A stretch of DNA of 64,000 nt from Gaiellasilicea sp963789355 (GCA_963789355.1 CAWBKK010000008.1:62001-126000); one strand, 5' to 3'. Shown: positions 25,569 to 34,244, numbered from the stretch's first letter. Made by a program: numbers and translations. The notes: generated by a model from the sequence alone, not told the origin.

Positions 25569-26847
25569 CCCGGCGTCGACACCGTCGCCGGCTCGGTCGG
25601 CTCGGCCAGTTCGACCGCGCGGTCGGCGGCAGCGCCCTCGCGCCGGCTCTTGAACAGGAACGGCACCGCCAGCAGCTGGAAGAGCGCCCCGAACGCGAAC
25701 GAGGTGCCGTAGCTCGACGCGTCGGCCGCCTTCCCGAGCACGGGCTGGATCACGACGCCGCCGCTCGAGCCCATCAGCGAGTCGAAGGAGAGCACGGTCG
25801 CGCGCTGCTGTGAGGGGATCATGTCGTTCAGGTACGCCTGCCGGATCGGCATGTTGGCCGCGAAGACGAGGCCCCAGACGACGAGCAGGGCGAGCGCGAC
25901 CCAGAAGGAGTCGACGAGCGCGAGCAGGCCGAGGATGGCGGCGCTCGTGACCGCGCCGAGGATCAGCGACGTCGTCCGCTTCCGGAACAGCGCGCGAATC
26001 CTCGGTGCCGCGTAGCCGCCGAGGATCTGCGAGCCGGCGACGATCGCGGCCGCGAGCCCGGCGACCGCGTACGCGTCGGGATCGCCGTAGAGGTCGAGCA
26101 GGAACGGCTGCAGGGCGTAGAAGGTGTAGATCCCGACGCCCGCCGTGAACGGCGCCGCCAGCATCATCCAGCGCACGGGGGGTTCTTCAGCCCGTACTCG
26201 AGCGAGGCGTCGAACGACGTGCCTTCGTCGCCCTAGCGGGCTCGACGACGGCGCGGGCGTGAAGCCGAGGTCGTGCATCAGCCGCCAGGCGACCGCGAAC
26301 ATCACGAGCAGGACGCCGACGCGGAGCAGGAACGGCACCCCGAGCGACGTCGCTTGCGCGATCACGCCTCCCGCGACCGAGCCGCCGAGCATCGCGATCG
26401 CCGCCGATCATCTGGCCGCGGCCGAAGCACCGCCTCCAGCCCGCCGTCGTAGCCCGCGTGGTGGAGCGCGTCGACGAGCCAGGCCTCGACCGCGCCGGAG
26501 AAGAAGGTGAAGCCGAGGCCGAGCAGCATCGAGACGACGGCCCACTGCCAGAAGGGCGCGTCGATCACCCAGAGGAAGTAGTAGAGGAGCGTCGAGGCGG
26601 ACAGCGTCAGCGTCCCGAGCAGGTAGGAGGTGCGCCGTCCCCAGGTGTCGGCGACGACGCCGGTCGGGACCTCGAAGACCATCATCCCGGCGGTGAAGAA
26701 CGCGTTCGCCGCGAACGCCTCGAGGTTCGACAGGCCGGCGTCGAGAAGGAAGAGGGTGTTGATGCCCCAGATGAACGACGCCGCGAGCGTGTTCCCGAGC
26801 AGGAGCGTGAGATAGGTGCGTTGGATCCTGCGGGCAAGCTCGTTCAT
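25565..26847 (-). CDS. MFS transporter (frameshifted as read)
   Basis: About 425 aa if repaired. The N-half has MFS TM1-TM4 with the loop signature GVVADTWGRRTSY, and the C-half resumes at MLGGSVAGGVIAQ with further TM helices. The join at ~26392-26430 needs two small indels: reading goes through FGRGQMIGG in a second frame before the third. The substrate is unknown (drug-efflux-like). It converges with the FKBP gene, with 4 bp shared at the stops. Confidence 0.75.
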
Positions 26848-26887
26848 CGGAGAGTTGTAACGCCCCGAGCCTCCGATTCCTGCCCGC

Positions 26888-27277
26888 CTAGGCAGCCGCG
26901 AGGGCCGCGCGCTCCTCGTCGGTCAGCGGCCGCGCCGCGCCACCCCTGCCGTCGATCACGACGACGACGTTCTCGATCGCCGCGGCGAGCCGGCCGTCGG
27001 GCGCACGCAGGGTCGTCCTCGTCGTGACGCTCGTCGTTCCGAGCTGGACGAGCTCGACCGAGCCGACGGCCTGCACGTCCTCCAGCCGCAGCTCGGAGCG
27101 GTACTCGATCGTCGTCCGCCGGGCGACATAGTCCCAGACCTGTCCGGGGGCACGGCCGAGCCGGTCGCGGAACCAGGCGTCGAGCACCTCCTCGGCGAAG
27201 GTGAGGTAGACCGCCTGGTTGACGTGGCCGTACGAGTCCAGGTCGCGCCAGCGGATCTCGATGCGCTTCTCTGCCAC
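26888..27277 (-). CDS. 4-hydroxybenzoyl-CoA thioesterase family (hotdog) acyl-CoA thioesterase
   Basis: 129 aa. RWRDLDSYGHVNQAVYLTFAEEVLDAWF carries the family active-site Asp and the hotdog helix. Hydrolyses acyl-CoA thioesters; substrate unknown. It is divergent from the subtilase gene. Confidence 0.88.
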   Translation of the reverse strand: MAEKRIEIRWRDLDSYGHVNQAVYLTFAEEVLDAWFRDRLGRAPGQVWDYVARRTTIEYRSELRLEDVQAVGSVELVQLGTTSVTTRTTLRAPDGRLAAAIENVVVVIDGRGGAARPLTDEERAALAAA

Positions 27278-27310
27278 GGCCAGAACCTAACCGCAAGTTC
27301 GTATCTCTTT

Positions 27311-27327
27311 CAACGCATAAAACGTTG
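27311..27327. repeat. Inverted repeat CAACG-N7-CGTTG in divergent intergenic region
   Basis: CAACG (27311-27315) and CGTTG (27323-27327) flank CATAAAA, an AT-rich core unusual for this DNA. It lies between the thioesterase and subtilase genes and may be an operator. Confidence 0.35.
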
Positions 27328-27385
27328 CTCCTCGGGTAGCACCTCCGCGAACCCTCTGCGGCCCCACCTCGATCAAGGAGCTCAG

Positions 27386-28515
27386 ATGCGTCGTCTCGTA
27401 CTCGTCCTCGCCCTACTCGTCGTCGCGCTGGTCCCGGCCGCCACCGCCGGCAGCGCGACCCAGGCGGGCTACATCGTCGTCCTCGAAGACGGCACCGACT
27501 CCGGCGCTGTCGCCGCCGAGCACGCGAGCGAGCTCGGGCTGAACGTCGGCTTCGTCTACACCCACGCGCTCAAGGGCTACTCCGCCGTCGTTCCGAGCAC
27601 CGCCCTGGCCGACCTTCGCGCCGACTCGCGCGTCGCCTACGTCGAGCGCGACTCGACCGTGCGCGCCAACGCGACCCAGACGGGCGCGACGTGGGGTCTC
27701 GACCGGATCGACCAGACGCGCGCTACCCCTTTCCGGCAGCTACACCTACACCGCGACCGGGACCGGCGTCGACGGCCTACGTGATCGACACGGGGATCCG
27801 GAAGACGCACAGCCAGTTCGGCGGTCGCGCCGTCCACGGCGTCGACACGACGACGCCCGTCGGCGTCACCTCCGACGACTGTCACGGCCACGGCACCCAT
27901 GTCGCCGGCACCATCGGCGGCTCGATCCACGGGGTCGCGAAGAACGTCCGCCTCGTCGCCGTCCGCGTGCTCACGTGCGCCGGCACCGGCCTCAACTCGG
28001 GTGTCATCGCCGGCGTCGACTGGGTCACCGGCAACCATGCCGCCGGCGCGCCCGCGGTTGCGAACATGAGCCTCGGCGGCGGCAAGTCGGCCGCGCTCGA
28101 GCAGGCCGTGTCGAACTCGATCGCGGACGGCGTCACCTACGCGGTGGCCGCCGGGAACGAGACCGAGGACGCCTGCACCGGCTCGCCCTCGGGCCTCCCG
28201 GCTGCGATCACGGTCGGCGCGACCACGAACACGGACGCGCGCGCGAGCTACAGCGACTTCGGCTCGTGCGTCGACTTCTTCGCGCCCGGCTCGAACATCA
28301 CCTCGGCCTCGTACTTGACCGACACCGGCACGGCGACGATGAGCGGCACGTCGATGGCGGCACCGCACGTGGCGGGCGTGGCGGCCCTCTACCTGCAGGG
28401 TGCGCCGGCCTCGACGCCGCAGCAGGTCCGCGACGGGCTCTTCGCCCTGACGACGAAGAACATCGTCACGGACGCCCGCAGCACGAACGCGCACCTGCTC
28501 TTCTCGAACCTCTAG
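27386..28515 (+). CDS. Secreted subtilisin-like serine protease (S8), frameshifted as read
   Basis: ATG 27386 with AAGGAG 5 nt upstream. Signal peptide (~1-21), I9 propeptide (~25-90: GYIVVLEDG, GYSAVVPSTALADLRAD), then the S8 catalytic domain with Asp in YVIDTGI, His in GHGTHVAG and Ser in SGTSMAAPHVAG, plus NMSLGGG. The frame breaks twice, near 27728-27732 and near 27772-27776; between them the second frame reads SGSYTYTATGTGVD. Repaired length is ~375 aa, normal for the proteinase K/thermitase-like family. Confidence 0.85.
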
Positions 28516-28526
28516 CGCACGCCGCC

Positions 28527-28552
28527 CGGGAGCCGGCTTCGGCCGGCTCCCG
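28527..28552 (+). terminator. UUCG-loop hairpin after the subtilase gene
   Basis: CGGGAGCCGGC - TTCG - GCCGGCTCCCG, an 11-bp perfect stem with a stable tetraloop, 11 nt after the stop. No T-tract, as is common in high-GC actinobacteria. Confidence 0.75.
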
Positions 28553-28571
28553 AGTCCGGCCGCGCCGCGAG

Positions 28572-28577
28572 TACGAT
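28572..28577 (+). promoter_or_regulatory. -10 box of tRNA-Pro
   Basis: TACGAT, 8 nt before the tRNA 5' end. Confidence 0.4.
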
Positions 28578-28585
28578 CTTGGGAT

Positions 28586-28659
28586 CGGGGCGTGGCGCAG
28601 CCTGGTAGCGCGCTCGCTTTGGGAGCGAGAAGTCGCCGGTTCGAATCCGGCCGCCCCGA
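28586..28659 (+). tRNA. tRNA-Pro (anticodon TGG)
   Basis: Acceptor CGGGGCG/CGCCCCG, anticodon stem CTCGC/GCGAG with loop TTTGGGA, T-loop TTCGAAT, discriminator A. The first C of the acceptor is typical of bacterial tRNA-Pro. Confidence 0.95.
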
Positions 28660-28718
28660 CCTCTCGCTCTCTCGCCGCTGGTTCCGCGACTTGGACAAAA
28701 CTGCGCTATTGTCTCCGG

Positions 28719-28819
28719 GCGGCCGCCTCAGCCACCGGCGCCGCGACGCAGGAACCCGCCCCCAGCAACCGGGTTGGAGCCGATTTCGGCCCACGTCGAC
28801 GCTGCCTGGAAGGACGGAG
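28719..28819 (+). promoter_or_regulatory. Structured ~100-nt leader, possibly GEMM (c-di-GMP)-like
   Basis: A -10-like TATTGT (28707-28712) precedes a G/C-rich leader that ends at the ATG at 28820. It contains GCGACGCAGGAACCCG and then ACCGGGTTGGAGCCGA, with an AACCCG/CGGGTT stem. This recalls the GACGCAAAGCC ... GCCGGGTTnCCGA signature of the GEMM-I riboswitch but lacks AAAGCC. It is a weak match by eye; other structured RNAs are possible. Confidence 0.3.
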
Positions 28820-29140
28820 ATGGCACAAGCTGCTGCACCCGCCTCGGCCCCCGATGGTGTGCTTGCCGACCCGGATCTGCTCGCCCTGGTCTCCCGAGGC
28901 GACGTCGGCGCGCTGGCAGAGATCTACGACCGCCACATCGATTGCGCCTGGCGGGTCGCGCTGCACTTCTCGGCGAGCGGGGCAGCCGCCGAGGACGCGG
29001 TGGCGACGACGTTTCTCCACCTGTGGAAGAACCCGGCGCCGGGCGACGAGAGAGGTCTCCTGGCTCGGATCCTCTCGAGCGTGACGCGCGAGGCCCGCGC
29101 TTCGCACCCGGTCGGCAGCGGACGGGCGCCGGTTCGCTAG
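28820..29140 (+). CDS. ECF-sigma region-2-like protein lacking region 4
   Basis: 106 aa. LVSRGDVGALAEIYDRHIDCAWRVAL and AEDAVATTFLHLWKN match the region 2 helices of ECF sigma factors. The protein ends in an Arg/Ser tail with no region 4, so it cannot bind a -35 alone. It could be a remnant, a sigma-like partner or an anti-sigma decoy. AAGGA is 5 nt upstream of the ATG. The stop overlaps that of the convergent gene (CTAG). Confidence 0.6.
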   Translation: MAQAAAPASAPDGVLADPDLLALVSRGDVGALAEIYDRHIDCAWRVALHFSASGAAAEDAVATTFLHLWKNPAPGDERGLLARILSSVTREARASHPVGSGRAPVR

Positions 29141-29343
29141 CTGCTGTTGCGGCGGTCGGCGCCCGAGCGGCGGTCGGTGCCTTCGCGGCGCTCGTCCGAC
29201 GCCGGACGCGGCTCGCCGAGGCGCGAGCGGCGTTCGTCGCCCGCGCGCCGGTCCGTTCCGGAGCGGCGGTCTGGATCGGGGTTCGAGCCAGGCTCGGCGC
29301 TGGCGCGAGACAGCGATCTCAACCATCTGCGGAGCGTGCCCAT
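29137..29343 (-). CDS. Small Arg/Asp-rich repeat protein (DRR repeats)
   Basis: 68 aa. An amphipathic N-terminal helix (MGTLRRWLRSLSRA) precedes repeats of the type DRRSGTDRR, DERRS, RREGTDRRSGADRR. The pattern resembles small DRR-repeat proteins of actinobacteria of unknown role. The ATG is 6 nt before the CtaG gene's stop region, and its own stop overlaps the convergent gene by 3 bp. The opposite strand also has an open frame, but its composition looks like a shadow. Confidence 0.5.
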   Translation of the reverse strand: MGTLRRWLRSLSRASAEPGSNPDPDRRSGTDRRAGDERRSRLGEPRPASDERREGTDRRSGADRRNSS

Positions 29344-29359
29344 GCCGTGACGTTCGGCC

Positions 29360-30070
29360 TCAGGTGGCCGCGTCCTGCTCCGCGAAGAAGCGCGCGAAGA
29401 AGAAGGCGAAGACGGCGAAGAAGACGACCGCCTCGGCCGCCGCCATCGAGACGCCAGCGATCTGCTGGTCGAGGATCGCGGAGAGTCCCCACAGCCGCGG
29501 CGCCTCGGCGTAGAAGTCGTAGATCGGGTCGGGTACGAGCGCCATCATCAGCCCGATCGGGCTCGCCAGCAGGAACGCTCCGAAGAGGTACGCCGACTTG
29601 GCGCCCGGCGACAGCCGGCCGTGGACGACCGGCCACCAGAGCGCGAGCCCGGTGAGGAAGTAGAGGGCGTGCTCGAGGTGGAGCAGGGAGTGGGGGTGGC
29701 GAAGCGCGGCGTCGTAGATCCAGGGCAGGTGCCAGACGCCGTAGTTGACCGTCCAGACCGCGAGCGCCGGCAGCGGGGGCACGTGCGGTCCTCGCGCGGC
29801 CAGCGCCGTCGGGATCGCGAGCACGGCCAGCAGCGGCGCCCACTCGGCCAGGACGACGTTCTGGATCAGGTGCACGGAGAGGAGGTAGTTGAGCGAGATC
29901 GTCTCGATTGGCGTGATCGTCACCGCCAGCAGCAGTGCCATCGCTGCGAGCCAGCAGGCCACGCGCCAGCGGGGCGCCGGCACGCGCCTCACCGCCCAGA
30001 AGTACGCCGCTGTCATGGCCGGGACGAGGATCAGAGCCTCGGCGTTCCACGACCACGCGTACGGATCCAC
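29360..30070 (-). CDS. ctaG: CtaG/caa3-type cytochrome c oxidase assembly protein
   Basis: 236 aa, about seven TM helices. Family features: HLIQNVVLAEWAPLL, YGVWHLPWIYDAALRHPHSLLHLEHALYFLTG with its His cluster, and DQQIAGVSM. It helps insert copper into cytochrome oxidase in the membrane. GTG start, with TAnnnT boxes just upstream in the gap shared with tRNA-Gly. Confidence 0.9.
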   Translation of the reverse strand: MDPYAWSWNAEALILVPAMTAAYFWAVRRVPAPRWRVACWLAAMALLLAVTITPIETISLNYLLSVHLIQNVVLAEWAPLLAVLAIPTALAARGPHVPPLPALAVWTVNYGVWHLPWIYDAALRHPHSLLHLEHALYFLTGLALWWPVVHGRLSPGAKSAYLFGAFLLASPIGLMMALVPDPIYDFYAEAPRLWGLSAILDQQIAGVSMAAAEAVVFFAVFAFFFARFFAEQDAAT

Positions 30071-30075
30071 CCGGC

Positions 30076-30081
30076 TACGCT
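30076..30081 (+). promoter_or_regulatory. -10 box of tRNA-Gly
   Basis: TACGCT, 11 nt before the tRNA 5' end. Confidence 0.45.
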
Positions 30082-30092
30082 ACGTGACCTCC

Positions 30093-30163
30093 GCGGGTGT
30101 AGCTCAATGGTAGAGCCCTAGCCTTCCAAGCTAGTTATGCGGGTTCGATCCCCGCCACCCGCT
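30093..30163 (+). tRNA. tRNA-Gly (anticodon TCC)
   Basis: Acceptor GCGGGTG/CACCCGC, anticodon stem CTAGC/GCTAG with loop CTTCCAA, T-loop TTCGATC, discriminator T. Confidence 0.95.
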
Positions 30164-30252
30164 CTCGGAGAGTCCCAAGGTGGCGTGCCCGTTTGGCTCC
30201 GGGCCGATCGGGCAGACAAGAATTGTCCAGCAATTCGAGGTAGGGGGTCTAC

Positions 30253-30762
30253 ATGGCTGGTATGAGTGATCCGCGGGAGCTCTTCCTGCACGAGCTCGGT
30301 GACGTGCTCTATGCCGAGAACGTGCTTGTGAAGGCGTTGCCGAAGTTGGCGGAGGAAGCGTCGGACGAGGAGCTGCAGCTCGGGTTCGAGGAGCATCTCG
30401 AAGAGACGCGTCAGCACGTGAAGAACATCGAGCAGGCGTTCGAGCAGCTCGGCGAGGAGCCGAGCGCTGAGAAGTGTCCCGGCATCGATGGAATCAAGAA
30501 GGAGCACGACGACTTCGTTTCGAAGGAGTCGCCCTCCCAGGATGTGCTCGACTCGTTCCTGACCGGAGCGGGCGCACGCACCGAGCACTACGAGATCGCC
30601 GCCTACGAGGGCCTCGTGACCATGGCCGACGCTATGGGCGAGACCGAGATCGTGCAGCTGCTGACCCAGAACCTCGAGCAGGAGAAGGTTGCTCTCGAGA
30701 AGCTGCAGACGATCGGCAAGCGGCTCGCGCAGGAAGGTGCGAAGCAGCAGACCCGCGCGTAG
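30253..30762 (+). CDS. Ferritin-like DUF892 (YciE/YciF-type) protein
   Basis: 169 aa. A four-helix ferritin-like fold: FLHELGDVLYAENVLVKALPKLAEEA, EEHLEETRQHVKNIEQAF, ARTEHYEIAAYEGLVTMA, LEQEKVALEKLQTIGKRL. Glu and His residues sit where the diiron ligands are in the family. Linked elsewhere to stress response, though the exact role is unknown. GGTAGGGGG precedes the ATG. Confidence 0.88.
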   Translation: MAGMSDPRELFLHELGDVLYAENVLVKALPKLAEEASDEELQLGFEEHLEETRQHVKNIEQAFEQLGEEPSAEKCPGIDGIKKEHDDFVSKESPSQDVLDSFLTGAGARTEHYEIAAYEGLVTMADAMGETEIVQLLTQNLEQEKVALEKLQTIGKRLAQEGAKQQTRA

Positions 30763-30788
30763 GCGCGTAGGTCACCGAACGTCGAGCG

Positions 30789-30815
30789 ACGGGCCGCCTC
30801 GAAAGGGCGGCCCGT
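30789..30815 (+). terminator. Hairpin after the DUF892 gene
   Basis: ACGGGCCGCC / GGCGGCCCGT, a 10-bp stem with a 7-nt loop, followed by TCCTCT. It lies 27 nt after the stop. Confidence 0.75.
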
Positions 30816-30859
30816 TCCTCTGGCTCAGGAGAAGGTGCGAGCTGAAGTAGGGTGGCGGC

Positions 30860-32383
30860 GTGCGACGGCTCGCCCTGTTCGGCCTCGCTGCGCTGGCGCT
30901 CGCGCCCAGCGCCGAGGCGACGCCCGGCTTCCGTTACGGCGTCGCGGCCGGCGAGATGACCTCGACGAGCGCGCTGCTCTGGACGCGCTCGAACGAGCTC
31001 GGACGGGTGCGCCTCTTCGTCTGGCCGGCCCCGCGGCGGGGGATGCCGCCCGTCCAGATCACGCTGCGGCCGCAGAACGGCCGCGACCGTGTCGTCCAGC
31101 GGCGTGTCCACGGCCTGAAGCCGAACACCCGCTACACGTATCTGTTCTCGACGCCCTACCGGAAGAGCGAGCTGGCGAGTGGCGGCACCTTCTGGACTGC
31201 CCCCGCGCCCGGCACCGCTGCGACCGTCCGGTTCGCGATCAGCGGCGACGCTGACGGCACGCGCGATCCCAAGAACGGCAAGCCCGCGTACAACCTCTTT
31301 CAGGTCTACGGCCGGATGGCCGCCGAGCGGAACCACTTCAACATCAACCTCGGCGACACGATCTACTCCGACAGCGAGGTCGGCGGCGTCCCGCCCGCGC
31401 TGACGATCCCCGCGAAGTGGGCGAAGTACAAGCAGAACCTCGGTTACGCCCACCTGCGCAACCTGCGTCGCGGCACCGGCCTCTACAGCCACTGGGACGA
31501 TCACGAGTTCATCAACGACTTCTCGCTGCCGGAGCACCGCAAGGCGATCTACCGAGCAGGCGCGGTCGCGTTCATGGATTACTCGCCGGTCACGTACGGG
31601 CACCGGGACGGGATCTATCGCACCTTCCGCTGGGGCAGGCATCTCGAGCTCTTCTTCCTCGACGAGCGCTCGTTCCGTTCCGCGAAGGTGCGGACGATCT
31701 GCAACAGCGACCTGGCGCCGACGGCGCCGCAGTCGGTGCGCAACGCCTTCGCGGCCCTCGTGCCGTCGCTCGCGAACCCGGTGCCGCAGACCTGCCTCGA
31801 CGCGCTCGCGAATCCCTCGCGGACGATGCTCGGAGCGCGCCAGTACGCAGCGTTCACGAAGGCGATCAAGGCGTCGACCGCGACGTGGAAGGTGATCGTC
31901 AACGAGGTCCCGATCCAGCAGTTCTTCGCGCTTCCCTACGACCGCTGGGAGGGATACCCCGCCGAACGGGAGCGGCTGCTCCGCTTCCTGCAGGCGAACG
32001 TGAAGAACGTCCTCTTCCTCGCGACCGACACGCACGCGAACTTCGTCAACGAGGTGCGCCTGAGCACGTTCGGCGCGGGCGGGCCGGTCGGAACGGGGAT
32101 CTGGGAGGTCGTGACGGGGCCGGTGGCGACGAACACGCAGAACAAGGAGGTCGACGAGACGCTCGGCCGGCCCGGGATGGGCTCGGCGATCACCGCGCTC
32201 TTCTACAAGCCGGCGCCGCCGCGCGGCGTCGGGATGGCGTGCGCGAGCTCGGACGTCTACAGCTACGCCGAGGTGAAGGTCACCGGCGCCGCGATCACGG
32301 TGACGCCGAAGGACGCGTCGGGGACGCTCGTGCGCGAGGAGACCGGCGGCGCCTGCGGGCCGTTCGTCTTCAAGGCTCGCTAG
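30860..32383 (+). CDS. Secreted PhoD-like alkaline phosphatase / phosphodiesterase
   Basis: 507 aa. Signal peptide (~1-21, APSAEA|T), Ig-like N-domain (~25-115), then the PhoD metallophosphatase domain. Metal motifs: ISGDADG, INLGDTIYSD, YSHWDDHEFIND and ATDTHANFV. It hydrolyses phosphate esters outside the cell. GTG is 6 nt after TAGGGT (30848-30853), so leaderless. Confidence 0.88.
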   Translation: MRRLALFGLAALALAPSAEATPGFRYGVAAGEMTSTSALLWTRSNELGRVRLFVWPAPRRGMPPVQITLRPQNGRDRVVQRRVHGLKPNTRYTYLFSTPYRKSELASGGTFWTAPAPGTAATVRFAISGDADGTRDPKNGKPAYNLFQVYGRMAAERNHFNINLGDTIYSDSEVGGVPPALTIPAKWAKYKQNLGYAHLRNLRRGTGLYSHWDDHEFINDFSLPEHRKAIYRAGAVAFMDYSPVTYGHRDGIYRTFRWGRHLELFFLDERSFRSAKVRTICNSDLAPTAPQSVRNAFAALVPSLANPVPQTCLDALANPSRTMLGARQYAAFTKAIKASTATWKVIVNEVPIQQFFALPYDRWEGYPAERERLLRFLQANVKNVLFLATDTHANFVNEVRLSTFGAGGPVGTGIWEVVTGPVATNTQNKEVDETLGRPGMGSAITALFYKPAPPRGVGMACASSDVYSYAEVKVTGAAITVTPKDASGTLVREETGGACGPFVFKAR

Positions 32384-32386
32384 GAG

Positions 32387-32407
32387 GGTTTGGCGTTCCG
32401 CCAAACC
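32387..32407 (+). terminator. Hairpin after the PhoD-like gene
   Basis: GGTTTGGCG - TTC - CGCCAAACC, a 9-bp stem extendable by GGA/TCC, 3 nt after the stop. Confidence 0.7.
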
Positions 32408-32446
32408 GTCCTCGTACCGTCCGCGTCGCGCCGTAGGCTCCGCGAG

Positions 32447-33523
32447 ATGTTGGAGGAGCGTCTCGTTCGGTTCCGCCCGCGCGCCATCCTCATCGTGCTC
32501 GGAATCATCCTCGCCGGGATCGTGATGATCGAGGTCGTCCAGGCGGCGCGCGGGATCCTGATCTGGATCTTCGTCGCGATCTTCCTTGCGACCGCGCTCA
32601 ACCCGGCGGTCGAGTGGCTGTTGCAGCGCGGCGTTCGGCGGCGAGGATTTGCGGTCGCGATCGTGTTCGTCGGCGCGATCGCCGCGATCGCCGCGCTCGG
32701 CGCCACCCTGATCCCGACGCTCGTCTCGCAGGTCAACGACTTCGTCGATGCGGTGCCGGACTACGTCGAGGACCTGACCGCCGGCCGCGGCAGCCTCGGC
32801 TTCCTCGAGCGCGAGTACCAGATCACCGAGCGGGTCCGGGAAGCCCTCTCGGAGGGAGGTGCGTCCAGGCTGCTCGGGATCTCGGGGACGGCGCTCGCGG
32901 TGACCAAGGGCGTCGTCACCGCCGTGGTCGCGACGGTCACGATCGCGTTCCTGACGCTGTTCATGCTGCTCGAAGGCCCGGCGTGGGTGGAGCGGTTCTA
33001 CAGCCTCCTGCCCGAGGAGCAGCAGCCACGGTGGCGCATGATCGGGCACGACATCTACCGGACGATCGGCGGCTACGTGACCGGCAATCTGACGATCAGC
33101 CTGATCGCCGGGATCGTGTCGACGGCGGTGCTGTTCGTGGTCGGCGTTCCTTACGCGGTCGCGCTCGGGCTGCTCGTGGCGATCCTCGACCTGATCCCAC
33201 TCGCCGGCGCCACGATCGCCGCGGTCCTCGTCAGCACCGTCGCATTCCTCGATGCGACGACCTCCGGCGTGATCGTCCTCATCTTCTTCATCGTCTACCA
33301 GCAGCTCGAGAACCACGTGCTGCAGCCGGTCGTCTACGGCCGCACCGTTCAGCTCTCGCCGCTCGCCGTTCTGATCGCCGTCCTGATCGGCGCCGAGCTG
33401 GCGGGCGTGATCGGCGCCCTGGCGGCGATCCCGGTGGCGGGGGCGATCCAAGTGATCCTCGTCGACTGGCTGACGCACCGCCGGCTCCGGCGGACGCCGC
33501 CGGGCGAGCCGACTACCGCCTGA
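32447..33523 (+). CDS. AI-2E transporter family (PerM/YdiK-like) membrane protein
   Basis: 358 aa from ATG 32447 (7 nt after TAGGCT). About eight TM helices with the family layout: an N-terminal TM pair, a ~100 aa extracytoplasmic part, TM at ~160, then IGGYVTGNLTISLIAGI, GVPYAVALGLLVAILDLIPLAGATIAA and YQQLENHVLQPVVYGRTVQLSPL. Members export small signals or act as permeases and Na+/H+ antiporters. The substrate is unknown. Confidence 0.88.
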   Translation: MLEERLVRFRPRAILIVLGIILAGIVMIEVVQAARGILIWIFVAIFLATALNPAVEWLLQRGVRRRGFAVAIVFVGAIAAIAALGATLIPTLVSQVNDFVDAVPDYVEDLTAGRGSLGFLEREYQITERVREALSEGGASRLLGISGTALAVTKGVVTAVVATVTIAFLTLFMLLEGPAWVERFYSLLPEEQQPRWRMIGHDIYRTIGGYVTGNLTISLIAGIVSTAVLFVVGVPYAVALGLLVAILDLIPLAGATIAAVLVSTVAFLDATTSGVIVLIFFIVYQQLENHVLQPVVYGRTVQLSPLAVLIAVLIGAELAGVIGALAAIPVAGAIQVILVDWLTHRRLRRTPPGEPTTA

Positions 33524-33529
33524 ACTGGA

Positions 33530-33549
33530 TTATCCTTTACAAAAGATAA
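33530..33549. promoter_or_regulatory. AT-rich palindrome upstream of the CAP-domain gene
   Basis: TTATC and GATAA (33530-33534, 33545-33549) with inner TTT/AAA give a near-perfect 20-bp palindrome in very GC-rich DNA. It lies 49 nt before the next start and looks like a repressor operator. Confidence 0.5.
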
Positions 33550-33597
33550 CTCGTTCGGATGATCAACGTCCGCGCGCGAGTGTCCGATTGAGATGGT

Positions 33598-34143
33598 GTG
33601 GGAGGGCACCGCACCAGGATCGCGATCCTCGCGCTCGCGAGCGCGCTGACGCTGAGCGTCTTCGCAGCCGGTGCAGGGGCCGCGTCGAAGCCCGCCAGGA
33701 CTCTCGCCGCGGCGAATCAGCTCGAGAGCCAGGTGCTCGTGGAGCTGAACAAGATCCGGCGGCAGCACAATCTCGCCCCGCTGCGCCTCTCGAAGCCGCT
33801 CTCGACGGCTGCCGACACGCACTCGCGCGCGATGGGCACGCACGGCTTCTTCGCGCACGACTCCCGCGACGGCTCCGAGTTCTGGAAGCGCGTGCAGCGC
33901 TACTACGGTCCCAAGGGTTACCGCACGTGGTCGGTCGGCGAGAATCTCCTCTGGTCCTCGGGCGGCCTCACCGCATCCGCGGCGCTCGAGCTCTGGATGG
34001 GCAGCCCCGGGCACCGCAAGAACATCCTCACCGCCCAGTGGCGAGAGATCGGCCTCTCCGCGCTCAGCGTTCGCTCCGCCCCAGGCGTCTACGGCGGGCG
34101 CGATGTGGTCATCATCACGTCCGACTTCGGCGTCCGCTCCTAG
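33598..34143 (+). CDS. Secreted CAP/SCP domain protein
   Basis: 181 aa. Signal peptide (~1-28, AAGAGA|A), then a CAP domain: VLVELNKIRRQHNLAPLRLS, HSRAMGTHGFFAHDS, SVGENLLWSSG, WMGSPGHRKNILTAQWREIG. The two His and Glu of the CAP cavity are kept. Function in bacteria is mostly unknown (surface or sporulation-linked). Confidence 0.9.
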   Translation: MGGHRTRIAILALASALTLSVFAAGAGAASKPARTLAAANQLESQVLVELNKIRRQHNLAPLRLSKPLSTAADTHSRAMGTHGFFAHDSRDGSEFWKRVQRYYGPKGYRTWSVGENLLWSSGGLTASAALELWMGSPGHRKNILTAQWREIGLSALSVRSAPGVYGGRDVVIITSDFGVRS

Positions 34144-34156
34144 GCCGTCACCGGGC

Positions 34157-34162
34157 TAGGCT
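34157..34162 (+). promoter_or_regulatory. -10 box of tRNA-Arg(TCT)
   Basis: TAGGCT, 9 nt before the tRNA 5' end. Confidence 0.4.
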
Positions 34163-34171
34163 GTCCTCTGA

Positions 34172-34244
34172 GCGCCCGTAGCTCAGTGGACAGAGCGACG
34201 GACTTCTAATCCGTTGGCCGGAGGTTCGAATCCTCCCGGGCGCA
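34172..34244 (+). tRNA. tRNA-Arg (anticodon TCT)
   Basis: Acceptor GCGCCCG/CGGGCGC, anticodon stem ACGGA/TCCGT with loop CTTCTAA, T-loop TTCGAAT, discriminator A. Confidence 0.95.

Noticed and set aside
28592..28819. N-terminal extension of the sigma-like protein through tRNA-Pro
   Set aside because: It would translate the tRNA gene; the ATG at 28820 has a ribosome binding site and starts the recognisable domain.
29147..29350. Plus-strand 67-aa Arg/Ser-rich frame
   Set aside because: The minus-strand frame has an amphipathic start helix, regular DRR repeats and a stop precisely meeting the convergent gene; the plus frame looks like its shadow.
30632..33478. A 948-aa open frame on the minus strand opposite the phosphatase and permease genes
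   Set aside because: Arg/Asp-rich antisense shadow of well-supported genes; typical of high-GC DNA.
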